Below, piece by piece: positions 1 to 6,688 of a stretch of 13,374 bases of DNA. The notes beneath the pieces are model-generated. The model did not search any database, had not been told where the DNA came from, and was given only the letters and a program-made list of their open reading frames with translations. A program made the position numbers and the translations under genes. The stretch comes from CAZCWX01 sp964502465 (GTDB lineage: Bacteria; Desulfobacterota; Binatia; Bin18). The stretch covers positions 1 through 13,374 of the forward strand of contig CAZCWX010000613.1 of assembly GCA_964502465.1 (NCBI GenBank), in the 5' to 3' direction. The number at the start of each line of letters is the position of its first letter. Within the stretch, counting starts at the first letter, position 1.

Positions 1-1
1 G

Positions 2-1837
2 CCAAAGCAACTACCTCCACGAGACCCATTGGAAGATAAGCAAAAGCTGGTAGATGCTCTCAAGCAAGGAAAAGAAAATCCTCTCGATCAAACTTGGTAT
101 GTGTTGCTTGCCGTTGCAGAAATTGAACAGCGGACACAACATTTGAAACCTGTCACAGAAGAAGAAGTTCTTCGCACCCTTAGCAATACGACACCAGTTG
201 TGAGAAGGCAGATTCTTCAAGCTTTTCGTGAATGTGTCGCTCAGATCCAGTATGGGCGTGAAAGAACAGGGCCGTTCCAGTTTTCCATGACACCTCTTAA
301 ATATGAAACCCCCTTCTGGGTATTGCGACACTACGGGGAACAATTCTCATCGCAGAAACTGGCAGAGCTTGTGAGTTGCTATGCATTTTCTGGTACTCAT
401 AACGCCGAAAGAGGACGTTACGAGGCCCTTTGCGAAGAACTCCGACTCCGAGATCAAGAGCGGTGGCAGCAATGCATGTGGCGGTGGTTAGAGGAGGATG
501 ACAGTTCACTTCACGGTCCGCTGCAATATCTAATCAAGATTAACGAAGGGTTCTACCTTCATCGATGCGCTGAACGATTAGAACAAAATTTATTTGATAC
601 GATTAATCTCGGTCCACTGCTTGATTACCTGCTTGCTTTTCGGCCAGCGAATTACGCTGACACGCTACAGCGCTGCTATCTCAAACTGAGGGATCAGCTG
701 TGTCAGAGGGAGAAGCAGCGTCAAGAGCAACTACAGTCAGACGGCAGGAAACTGGAGGCGACCAGCAATGTTCATATACAAGTTGAACCTCCATCTCTCG
801 TGTCCCCCAATCCTCGTGAGTTATCATATTGGAGTCAATTTCGGCCGCTGTTGGCACTGATGGATGCAGACAACGAATGGGCCTGGAACGAATTTGCTGG
901 ACGGCTTGCTCAGGAAGATGTTCCATTTAATGACAGTTTCCATGTGTTTCCTGCTGGCTTTCAATTCCCGTTGAATGATCACCGGCTACCTGTGCTCGCA
1001 GACTGGTACGCGCTTGTTCGCCGTAAAACCAGCGATAGCAGTGTCGTTGCCGCCTCCCTCGCTCCTACTCTCCTTGAAACGATTGTGACGATTGGCGGTC
1101 AGAGTGCAATCCAAGAGTTGCAGCGACTAAAACAAACACAGGCTTTCCCTGGTGCTCGATGGCTGAGTCATGAGATTATGCGCATCGAGGATAGCCTTCT
1201 GGCTGAAGAGACTTCACAATGGGAAAGTCGATTGTTACTCGATTTCGTCAACAAGGAGAATTTCGGAGTCGTTCTGAGTGAGCGCGACCTCTTCAAGTGG
1301 GTTTGTCAATCGATCGAAGAGGTTCAGGAAGCTCTTGAACAACGGGGGGAGGCTGTCACCGGCTTTTGGAACAAAGACGAACCCAAGACCGAGCCCGAGT
1401 GTCAGAATGTGCTGTGGCCTTTTCTTCAATTGACTCTAAAAAACGCGTCAATAACTACTGTTGAGGCTCAGGAGTTTTCCATTGGACCAAACTTTTGTGA
1501 CTTTTGGATTCAGTATCCGCGTAGTGGAGAGCCACCCTTTCGGGTAGCGGTCGAACTGAAAACGGCTCGCAAAAATTATGGTCCAGCGGCGCTTATTGAT
1601 CCCATCGAAACGCAGTTGTGGGAAAAGTACATGCGCCCGACTAACTGTCAGCACGGAATCTTCATCGTACTTTGGTTCCGCGATGACCAACGATATCAAG
1701 GTCCCATCCATTGGGCAAGTCGTGATCTCTTTGTGGAAGCGCTGCAAGAGAGATGTAAAAATGTTATGGCAACTAATCAATCTGTGACCATCGTTTCGTA
1801 TGTTATCGATCTAACTGTACCTTTCCGTCAGCACTAA
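2..1837 (+). CDS. C-terminal part of a large protein with a terminal PD-(D/E)XK-like nuclease domain (5' end outside window)
   Basis: The frame is open from base 2 with no stop upstream of the first possible start (TTG at 29), so the protein very probably begins before the window. Numbering from that TTG, residues 1-430 are largely helical and resemble no family I can name. Near the C terminus E479, D491 and an E509-x-K511 pair sit on predicted strands (FCDFW, VAVELKT), followed by a helix with Q and a hydrophobic strand (GIFIVLWF). This is the usual order of the PD-(D/E)XK nuclease fold. Large helical-repeat proteins ending in such a domain are common in prokaryotic defence loci, where an N-terminal NTPase senses the invader. 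That NTPase would lie upstream and is not visible here. The next genes are a toxin-antitoxin pair, which fits a defence or accessory island. The nuclease fold is fairly likely; the defence role is inference. Confidence 0.7.
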   Translation, partial: PKQLPPRDPLEDKQKLVDALKQGKENPLDQTWYVLLAVAEIEQRTQHLKPVTEEEVLRTLSNTTPVVRRQILQAFRECVAQIQYGRERTGPFQFSMTPLKYETPFWVLRHYGEQFSSQKLAELVSCYAFSGTHNAERGRYEALCEELRLRDQERWQQCMWRWLEEDDSSLHGPLQYLIKINEGFYLHRCAERLEQNLFDTINLGPLLDYLLAFRPANYADTLQRCYLKLRDQLCQREKQRQEQLQSDGRKLEATSNVHIQVEPPSLVSPNPRELSYWSQFRPLLALMDADNEWAWNEFAGRLAQEDVPFNDSFHVFPAGFQFPLNDHRLPVLADWYALVRRKTSDSSVVAASLAPTLLETIVTIGGQSAIQELQRLKQTQAFPGARWLSHEIMRIEDSLLAEETSQWESRLLLDFVNKENFGVVLSERDLFKWVCQSIEEVQEALEQRGEAVTGFWNKDEPKTEPECQNVLWPFLQLTLKNASITTVEAQEFSIGPNFCDFWIQYPRSGEPPFRVAVELKTARKNYGPAALIDPIETQLWEKYMRPTNCQHGIFIVLWFRDDQRYQGPIHWASRDLFVEALQERCKNVMATNQSVTIVSYVIDLTVPFRQH

Positions 1838-1930
1838 GCTGTGTAGAAACCCAATGCTTGTTTATGCTTTTTGGGCAACGCTGCGTTTTTGTCCAACCTA
1901 CCAGCTTTCTCGCTCATCTTAGGACAGGGG

Positions 1931-1960
1931 ATGACGGAGAAGATTTAGCAGCGATATAAT
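1931..1960 (+). promoter_or_regulatory. Putative sigma-70-type promoter of the toxin-antitoxin pair
   Basis: A perfect TATAAT lies at 1955-1960, with ATGACG (4 of 6 matches to TTGACA) at 1931-1936 and an 18-bp spacer. Transcription would begin near 1967, leaving a short leader of about 28 bases before the antitoxin ATG at 1995. An AAGGGA ribosome binding site at 1984-1989 fits that start. Confidence 0.55.
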
Positions 1961-1970
1961 TTATTTCACC

Positions 1971-1982
1971 GTTCTCGAGAGC
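1971..1982. promoter_or_regulatory. Candidate operator palindrome
   Basis: GTTCTCGAGAGC contains the perfect palindrome TCTCGAGA and lies between the -10 box and the ribosome binding site. Antitoxins with an N-terminal DNA-binding segment usually autorepress at such sites. It is short, so chance cannot be excluded. Confidence 0.25.
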
Positions 1983-1994
1983 GAAGGGATCACG

Positions 1995-2321
1995 ATGGCG
2001 AATATCATCGACTTAGAGTCATTGGAGGACGAACTTCAAGCTGTTGTACACGCGGGCGACTATCCGTCTCAGGAAGACGCGATCAGGCACGCCTTAGAAG
2101 TGCTTTTGGTCGCGAATCCTCCCTTGCGGCTGAGTACAGCTGTGGAACTCTACCGGCAGAACAAAGTGACTCTCTCTCGTGCTGCGGAAATCGCGGGAGT
2201 GGAGTTGGAGATGTTTAAGGAGCGGCTTGCCGAGCAAGATGTGATGCTTTCCGTAGACGAACCGCCTGAAGAGGTGCGCGCAGGTGCCGAGCTGATTCGC
2301 CACCTGCGCAAGACAACATGA
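1995..2321 (+). CDS. UPF0175-type antitoxin
   Basis: This 108-residue protein is the probable antitoxin of the downstream PIN protein. Residues 1-45 resemble a ribbon-helix-helix-like DNA-binding segment (GDYPSQEDAIRHALE). Residues 46-80 carry the UPF0175 pattern of an ELYRQNKVTLS helix followed by RAAEIAGVELEMFKERLAE, a helix-turn-helix-like unit. A clear ribosome binding site (AAGGGA) lies 5 bases before the ATG. The last codons overlap the toxin start as ATGA at 2318-2321, so the two products are translationally coupled. In such systems the antitoxin binds and silences the nuclease and represses the shared promoter. A strong -10 box and a palindrome lie just upstream. A broken second UPF0175-like fragment lies near 11902-12000. 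The family assignment is fairly secure; the antitoxin role rests on gene order and family knowledge. Confidence 0.8.
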   Translation: MANIIDLESLEDELQAVVHAGDYPSQEDAIRHALEVLLVANPPLRLSTAVELYRQNKVTLSRAAEIAGVELEMFKERLAEQDVMLSVDEPPEEVRAGAELIRHLRKTT

Positions 2322-2818
2322 TTCTTGTCGATACCGACGTATTGTCTGCAATGGTGAAGATCGGCCGTCTTTCACTGTTCTTTGCGCTTTTCCAAACAAA
2401 CAGATTACAGATAGCACCGGGTGTCGCCAGAGAGTTGGCACATAGTCTCAACCTGAGACGTCAATATGCAGAGGAGGCCTTTGCTCTGGTTTCAAGCGGT
2501 CAAATTCAGGTTGTCTCGCTCACAAAGGAGGAAGCCGCGTTTCAGGATACCTTGCCAGCTACCCTGGGCACAGGAGAGCGCGAGAGCATCGCCATCGCCT
2601 GCGAACGGGGGGGAACGGTGCTCTCTAATGAATCGCGCGTGGCTCATTGCTGTCGGCAGTACCAGATTCCGTGCTTGCGACTTCCGGATATTCTGCGAGC
2701 GCTGTGGACAGAATGCATCGTATCGAAGCAAGAAGTCCAAGACATTATCACTGCCTTACAGTTCAAAGACCGAATGCAATTCAAACAAGCCACCTTAGAT
2801 GCCATTTTGACAGACTAA
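2318..2818 (+). CDS. PIN-domain toxin-like RNase (DUF3368-like)
   Basis: This 166-residue protein resembles the PIN-like proteins (DUF3368) that pair with UPF0175 antitoxins. PIN toxins are Mg-dependent single-strand RNases that cleave tRNA, rRNA or mRNA. Visible features are the N-terminal strand ILVDTD with D5 and D7, E39 in VARELAH, and GTGERESIAIA with E87, all matching the first acidic positions of the fold. The next conserved motif, normally an Asp pair in a 'LxDD' strand, reads VLSNES here, so N104 and E105 replace the usual aspartates. Metal binding may therefore be altered or the toxin weakened. The start ATG overlaps the antitoxin stop. No terminator follows directly; a REP-rich spacer does. 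The family is likely; activity is uncertain because of the acidic-site changes. Confidence 0.78.
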   Translation: MILVDTDVLSAMVKIGRLSLFFALFQTNRLQIAPGVARELAHSLNLRRQYAEEAFALVSSGQIQVVSLTKEEAAFQDTLPATLGTGERESIAIACERGGTVLSNESRVAHCCRQYQIPCLRLPDILRALWTECIVSKQEVQDIITALQFKDRMQFKQATLDAILTD

Positions 2819-2924
2819 ATCAGCCAGTCATAAAGCGTTGCTTCGCCACCCATAGTGAAATCAGGGACTTACGCCCCTATTACAGAACAGACCACAGGAG
2901 ATTCGTACACTTGTCGGGCCGTAT

Positions 2925-3028
2925 CCGTTCGGCCTGAGCGTAGCGGAGCAAAGTCGAAGGCCAGTAAACCCACCAGATGCGCCCTCTTCGACTCCGCCGC
3001 TCTCGCGGCTATGCTCAGAGCGAACGGG
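2925..3028. repeat. Inverted pair of REP-like palindromic elements
   Basis: The left element (2925-2962) starts CCGTTCGG, continues TGAGCGTAGC and ends AGTCGAAGGCC. The right element (2984-3028), read on the minus strand, starts CCCGTTCG, continues TGAGCATAGC and ends AGTCGAAGAG. They are therefore diverged copies in opposite orientation about 20 bases apart, like a BIME. Elements joining GTTCG, TGAGC and GTCGAAG are widely dispersed in many bacterial genomes. They may act in mRNA stability or as nucleoid or gyrase sites, but no function can be read here. Confidence 0.65.
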
Positions 3029-3089
3029 GAGAGGGGCTCTCAAAAAGTGTGGCTCTGTGCCAATGTCCTGTGTTTCGATTTAGCTTCGT

Positions 3090-3119
3090 AGGGTGGGCTG
3101 AGAACGCGAAGCCCACCCT
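3090..3119. repeat. 10-bp-stem hairpin, dispersed GGGTGGGC-type repeat
   Basis: AGGGTGGGCT (3090-3099) and AGCCCACCCT (3110-3119) pair perfectly around a 10-base loop. This GTAGGGTGGGC...GCCCACC form is a common dispersed intergenic hairpin. It lies 33 bases beyond the stop of the convergent gene at 3153, so it may also act as a terminator, although it has no T-tract. Confidence 0.6.
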
Positions 3120-3152
3120 CTTAACTAAGGAAAGGGAAGATATGAGTATTTC

Positions 3153-4136
3153 TTACCGTATCCGCCCGTCATACGTTTCTTCGATCGCTTTCACTGTTCG
3201 GTAAGCAAACTCAGTGTACGGCACGGACACGCCGAGACGCTGGCCCTCTTTGTAGACATACCCAACAGTTTCTTCAATTTCGGTCTGTTTCCCCGCTAAC
3301 ACATCCTGGAGCATTGATGGAATGATGTGCGTGCGACCACTCGCGACGACTCGTTTTCCTACCTCAATGATCATCTGGACTGCCTCGTCAAACGGTGCAT
3401 CACGCCAGGTCCCGATATTGAAAAGACTCCAGGCTGGGTGCTGCGAGAGTTCGACTCCCCGTGCCCGAGCGACCGCCACGACTTCACGAAACATGTGGAC
3501 TGACAGGGCAGCAAAGTGTGGGTGTGACCACACCTTATGCATAGGCAGCCGAGTGATGGCGGACAGCGGCGCAAACGGGTTCTGAAAGGCTTGCTTGGTC
3601 CATTCGACTGAGACGATGTCGTCTGCGACCGCTGCCTTTAATCCTGCACGGACAAATGATTCAACAATCTGGCTCACTCGCTCAGACAGACGATTATCTA
3701 ATTCGCCAAAGAAGGTGATGCCATCAAGCGTATACTCGACTTCCCCGTCGCGTAACAACGCCGCTCCGATCATGGTCGTTGCACCGATGACTTTGTCCCA
3801 ACCAAACACCCGGGCGATCTGCTCATTTTTCACTACACCGTTCTGCAAAGAAGCGGCACAACCAACCTGCAGGTGCGCAACCCCAGCGAGGGCGCGCTCC
3901 ATATCTTTGGTCTTGACTGCGATGATGAGCACATCGGCCGTATGCAGATCTTTAGCATCAGCAAACGCAAGCACCGGCACCCGGAAATCTGCCAGGCCTC
4001 TGAGATGCAGCCCGTCCCGTTGCACCGCTGCGGCATGGCCAGGCCGTGCCAGCATGATGACATCGACACCCACTCTTGCCAGATATCCAGCGACGACCGA
4101 CCCAACGCCTCCCGCTCCAAGCACGACAACACGCAT
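3153..4136 (-). CDS. Ketopantoate reductase family (ApbA/PanE-like) oxidoreductase
   Basis: This 327-residue protein has the two-domain 2-dehydropantoate 2-reductase layout. An N-terminal Rossmann fold (GAGGVGS at 7-13) binds NADP(H), K75 lies in AVKTKD and N99 in SLQNG. A C-terminal helical domain carries K181 in EWTK, the SMLQD motif at 274-278, and E286 in TEI. In true PanE the segment after the catalytic lysine has two asparagines that bind ketopantoate (N180 and N184 in the E. coli enzyme). Here they read Q185 and A189, so the substrate may be another 2-oxo or 3-hydroxy acid and I give no symbol. The ATG start has a strong AAGAGGAGG ribosome binding site 4 bases away and a good promoter upstream. 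The gene follows the P-loop-like gene on the same strand after 108 bases and is probably transcribed separately. The family is very secure; the substrate is open. Confidence 0.88.
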   Translation of the reverse strand: MRVVVLGAGGVGSVVAGYLARVGVDVIMLARPGHAAAVQRDGLHLRGLADFRVPVLAFADAKDLHTADVLIIAVKTKDMERALAGVAHLQVGCAASLQNGVVKNEQIARVFGWDKVIGATTMIGAALLRDGEVEYTLDGITFFGELDNRLSERVSQIVESFVRAGLKAAVADDIVSVEWTKQAFQNPFAPLSAITRLPMHKVWSHPHFAALSVHMFREVVAVARARGVELSQHPAWSLFNIGTWRDAPFDEAVQMIIEVGKRVVASGRTHIIPSMLQDVLAGKQTEIEETVGYVYKEGQRLGVSVPYTEFAYRTVKAIEETYDGRIR

Positions 4137-4162
4137 AATACCTCCTCTTGTGTTGACGGAGG

Positions 4163-4192
4163 ATTATTTCGTGCCTGCTCGGGTGTTGTCAA
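4163..4192 (-). promoter_or_regulatory. Putative sigma-70-type promoter of the reductase gene
   Basis: On the minus strand a perfect TTGACA (complement of 4187-4192) is followed after 18 bases by AATAAT (complement of 4163-4168), 5 of 6 matches to the -10 consensus. Transcription would start near 4156 and give a leader of about 20 bases ending in the strong ribosome binding site of the gene starting at 4136. Confidence 0.6.
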
Positions 4193-4244
4193 TCGAACTA
4201 AAGGTCCCTGCGCGAAAATCCGATATTCTCAGACAATGAGGAAT

Positions 4245-4880
4245 TTATGTACTGTGCGGCTCACTGCCTGGCAAAAGCACTCGCTGCACCTGAGCACGAT
4301 GGATGAACACTCCCTCTCCAGAGCGGAGATGTTCCAACTCCCCAGCCTTGACTTTTCGACCCACCGACCGACTGAGTGCGTCGGCCATATCTGCCTCGCT
4401 GCGGAGAAGCAGCACCGTGTCGTAACGGCCAAAGACCAACTCTGCAGGAGAGTGGAGGAAGGCCACCACTGTCGTTCCTGCCTTGAGCACAAAGGAAAGT
4501 GTTTGCTCCCATTCTGGCGTTTCACTGACGCTATCAAGCAAAAGCAGGGGAGGGGGCTTCTTTCCGCCAACAAGACCACGGCTGACTGTCTGAAGCATAG
4601 CCTGTGAAGTTTCTGCAGGGATCTCTCCTGAAGGTGGAAGAAGCAGGTAGGACCCAGTTCCACGCAATAGCAGACGGAACTGGACTTCGGTTGGGCGATA
4701 TCGTCGGGCATCCAGGCACAGGACAATGCCCTGTTGATGGACCTGTTGCACTGCCAGGCCAACGAGCAGTGCGGTTTTATCGTTGTTGGTGCCTCCAAGA
4801 ACGGCAACCCGGCCCACCAGTTCGGGGAAAGGGAGCAATTCGTGGGCAGTGGCTTCCGTAGACATTTGGCCTTTCATCAT
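4245..4880 (-). CDS. RecA/AAA-like protein with a degenerate P-loop, function unknown
   Basis: This 211-residue protein looks like a compact RecA-fold ATPase core. A strand and loop GRVAVLGGTNNDKT (residues 23-36) occupy the Walker A position, but the glycine before K35-T36 is D34. Strand 2 is IVLCLDARRY (52-61), and PLLLLDS (111-117) fits Walker B with D116. A further strand (TTVVAFLH, 136-143) and a C-terminal GEGVFIHRAQVQRVLLPG segment resemble the closing beta hairpin of FtsK/TraD/VirD4-type ATPases. There are no membrane segments. The start is ambiguous: adjacent ATG codons at 4880 and 4877, or the ATG at 4865, which is preceded by AAAGG and would give 206 residues. It lies divergent to the three-gene operon beginning at 4957, with only 76 bases between, so a shared control region is possible. 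I do not recognise the specific family; nucleotide binding is inferred. Confidence 0.6.
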   Translation of the reverse strand: MMKGQMSTEATAHELLPFPELVGRVAVLGGTNNDKTALLVGLAVQQVHQQGIVLCLDARRYRPTEVQFRLLLRGTGSYLLLPPSGEIPAETSQAMLQTVSRGLVGGKKPPPLLLLDSVSETPEWEQTLSFVLKAGTTVVAFLHSPAELVFGRYDTVLLLRSEADMADALSRSVGRKVKAGELEHLRSGEGVFIHRAQVQRVLLPGSEPHST

Positions 4881-4911
4881 TCCACCATAGCGACCAGAGA
4901 CAGGGGAGGAA

Positions 4912-4947
4912 ATGGCTACCCTTGTGAGCAGAGAGAAAGTCCTTTAA
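4912..4947 (+). CDS. Possible 11-codon leader ORF
   Basis: ATG at 4912 follows a strong GGGGAGG Shine-Dalgarno and encodes 11 residues beginning MATLVS before TAA at 4945-4947. It is in the same frame as the next gene, whose ATG at 4957 also starts MAT but has no comparable ribosome binding site. It may couple translation into the 4957 gene, or mark a former start cut off by a nonsense change. Confidence 0.35.
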   Translation: MATLVSREKVL

Positions 4948-4956
4948 GCAAAGAAC

Positions 4957-5424
4957 ATGGCGACAACATCATCTCCCACCTTAAGAAGGGGAACCTGGTT
5001 GGTCGTTGGCCTTGTGCTATTCGCGACAGTGTTGGTCATCATTTCACGGGTCTATCGCACCCCTCCGCCAGAAGACGCGCACGGGGTGCTGAGGCAACAA
5101 GGGCTGTCAGCGGCGCGCCGGGGGATGGAACTTTCATTGGAAGGCATCCGGCTACTGTCTGTAGAGGAACAACAGGAGTGGAATGCCTTGTACACCGAAG
5201 CGCTGCTGCATTTGAGCCCGGAGGATCAACAGCATCTCCGTACGCTTGCCCAGAAGGGGCTGGCAATGAGTGACCGTGAACTGACGGAAATCAACACACT
5301 GTTGCAAAGAGCTCTCAGTGCACTCCCGCAAGAAAAGAATGCGCGGCTGTGGGCGTTGAGCGAGAAGGCCGTGCAGTTACAACTTGCTCAGGAGCAGCCG
5401 TCGGCTGCCACGCAGCAGGAGTAA
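4957..5424 (+). CDS. Single-pass membrane protein with helical extracytoplasmic domain, function unknown
   Basis: This 155-residue protein has a short basic N terminus (RR at 10-11), one hydrophobic segment at about 13-30 (TWLVVGLVLFATVLVIIS), a PPP turn at 36-38 and a long charged, Q- and E-rich helical region to the end. By the positive-inside rule the C-terminal part should face the periplasm. It contains two similar helical pairs, LLSVEEQQEWNALYTEALLH and LSPEDQQHLRTLAQKGLAMS, which may be a degenerate internal repeat. No enzyme motif is visible. It is the first gene of an operon with the secreted protein at 5469 (44-base gap) and the SUMF1-fold gene at 5945. Its own ATG lacks a clear ribosome binding site, whereas a mini-ORF just upstream has a strong one. 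I do not recognise the family. Confidence 0.65.
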   Translation: MATTSSPTLRRGTWLVVGLVLFATVLVIISRVYRTPPPEDAHGVLRQQGLSAARRGMELSLEGIRLLSVEEQQEWNALYTEALLHLSPEDQQHLRTLAQKGLAMSDRELTEINTLLQRALSALPQEKNARLWALSEKAVQLQLAQEQPSAATQQE

Positions 5425-5468
5425 TGTCTCGTTAGTGCGGATGATCGCATGAACAAAAGGGAGTCACA

Positions 5469-5948
5469 GTGAGAAGGCTTCTCTGTGCTTTCTCCGTACT
5501 TTGGCTGTTCCGTGTCTGGCCTGCTTTCGTAGCGAGTGCGGATGTGACGACGCTACTCGGCATCGAAGGGTTCCACGTTGAAATTGGCATGATCAGTAAA
5601 GCGGCGCGCACTCTGGGAGTTGATGAGAGTCGTTTACGCTTGCTCGCTGCTGAGCGCTTACGTCGGGCTTCCCTTGTCGTCGGCGACTTCCCGGCAATTC
5701 TGGTGATTTCGCTGCGGACGATTGAGCATCCCACCACGGTGATCGCGTATTGCCTTGAGGTTGAGGTTCGTCAGGTCATGCATCTCGCCCGGACCGAGCA
5801 GATGCAGATGCTCGCACCGACCTGGGCGACTGGAACGCTGACGATGGTCACACAGACTAGTTTTATCCGGAGCGTTGAGGATGCGCTTGCCGCGCTACTC
5901 GATCAACTCGTGCGCGATTATCGCTTGGTGAATGAGACTCCGAAATGA
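5469..5948 (+). CDS. Secreted (periplasmic) protein of unknown function
   Basis: The start is GTG at 5469, supported by AAAGGGAG 6 bases upstream. The 159-residue product begins with a typical Sec signal peptide: MRR, a hydrophobic core to about residue 20, and an ASA signal peptidase I site cutting after A24. The mature part (about 135 residues) alternates a helix rich in L and R (45-70), strands (SLVVGDFPAILVISLRTIE and the following VIAYCLEVEVRQ) and a C-terminal amphipathic helix (SVEDALAALLDQLVRDYRL). This alpha/beta pattern recurs in small periplasmic proteins of unknown function. There is no lipobox, so it should be soluble. It ends in a 4-base overlap (ATGA at 5945-5948) with the SUMF1-fold gene, showing translational coupling and a probable shared function. 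I do not recognise a named family. Confidence 0.68.
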   Translation: MRRLLCAFSVLWLFRVWPAFVASADVTTLLGIEGFHVEIGMISKAARTLGVDESRLRLLAAERLRRASLVVGDFPAILVISLRTIEHPTTVIAYCLEVEVRQVMHLARTEQMQMLAPTWATGTLTMVTQTSFIRSVEDALAALLDQLVRDYRLVNETPK

Positions 5949-6688
5949 TACCCGCACTGGCGTGCGAAGAAATCAGCAATGAAAAAGACGGCTCGGTGCT
6001 CGTCCGCATCCCTGCTGGTGAGTTTCTCATGGGCAGTGAAGAGGGATACCCTGCGGAAAAGCCAGTACATTGTGTGGTGCTCGATGCCTACTATATGAGC
6101 AAACATGCGGTGACCAACGCACAGTATGCTCGCTTTGTGGCAGAGACTGGCTATCGAATTCCACATCTCGATGATCCACGAGCGCAGCAAGATAACTGGG
6201 ATAGAGAGAAACGAACCTATCCACCTGGTCGGGCACAGCATCCCGTGGTGTTGGTGAGTTGGCATGATGCCCAGGCATATTGTACCTGGGCGGGTGGACG
6301 TTTGCCGACAGAGGCGGAATGGGAAAAAGCGGCACGAGGAGGCCTGGAGGGAAAACGCTATCCCTGGGGAGATGAGATCACCCCAAGTTTAGCGAACTAT
6401 GACAATCAGACCGGAACAACTCCCGTAGGGATCTATCCGCCGAACGGATATGGGCTCTCCGATATGGCAGGAAATATCTGGGAGTGGGTGGCAGACTGGT
6501 ATGACGCAAAATATTACAGCCGGTCTCCCAGAGAAAATCCCATTGGGCCGGAAAAAGGAGCGGTCCGCGTTTTACGTGGAGGGGCCTGGCTGCTCTTTGC
6601 GCAATTCTGCCGAGTCGCCTATCGCTTTCGCAATAGTCCGGATTTTCGCTTTAATCTGATTGGCTTTCGTCTGGCGCGATCGCTGTAA
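5945..6688 (+). CDS. SUMF1/formylglycine-generating-enzyme-fold protein
   Basis: This 247-residue protein carries the FGE-sulfatase fold across its whole length: IPAGEFLMGS (22-31), VTNAQYARFV (57-65), PVVLVSWHDAQAYCTWAGGRLPTEAEWEKAARGG (100-133), YPWGD (139-143), NGYGLSDMAGNIWEWVADWY (167-186), and RGGAW...CRVAYR...IGFRLAR at the end. Authentic formylglycine-generating enzymes use two cysteines near the C terminus. Here the second is present (C222) but the first position is L217, so it is unlikely to oxidise sulfatase cysteines. Relatives lacking the pair serve in other oxidations (EgtB- and PvdO-like) or as binding modules. There is no signal peptide. The start overlaps the secreted-protein gene as ATGA. 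The last 38 bases overlap the 3' end of the convergent flavoprotein gene. The fold is very secure; the reaction is unknown. Confidence 0.88.
   Translation: MIPALACEEISNEKDGSVLVRIPAGEFLMGSEEGYPAEKPVHCVVLDAYYMSKHAVTNAQYARFVAETGYRIPHLDDPRAQQDNWDREKRTYPPGRAQHPVVLVSWHDAQAYCTWAGGRLPTEAEWEKAARGGLEGKRYPWGDEITPSLANYDNQTGTTPVGIYPPNGYGLSDMAGNIWEWVADWYDAKYYSRSPRENPIGPEKGAVRVLRGGAWLLFAQFCRVAYRFRNSPDFRFNLIGFRLARSL

Larger units (their letters stand above)
2819..3152. other. Gene-free spacer of 334 bases holding REP-like repeats
   Basis: No convincing coding region is present. Short frames here contain repeat sequence and lack ribosome binding sites. The stretch holds an inverted pair of REP-like elements (2925-3028) and a 10-bp-stem hairpin (3090-3119). 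It separates the toxin gene from the convergent ketopantoate-reductase-family gene. Confidence 0.7.

Noticed and set aside
1850..1875. CCCAA...TTGGG inverted repeat after the nuclease-domain gene as a terminator
   Set aside because: A 5-bp stem with a 16-base loop and no T-tract is too weak to call.
2861..2880. CAGGGACTTACGCC-like text resembling some insertion-sequence ends
   Set aside because: Only one end is seen, with no transposase, target duplication or partner repeat nearby.
4141..4162. CCTCC/GGAGG inverted repeat that could hide the ribosome binding site of the reductase gene
   Set aside because: The distal arm (4158-4162) falls between the predicted -10 box and the transcription start, so it would not be in the mRNA.
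3595..4239. 214-codon plus-strand frame opposite the reductase gene
   Set aside because: It is the antisense shadow of a well-supported gene, with Ser/Thr/Ala/Arg-rich low-information composition.
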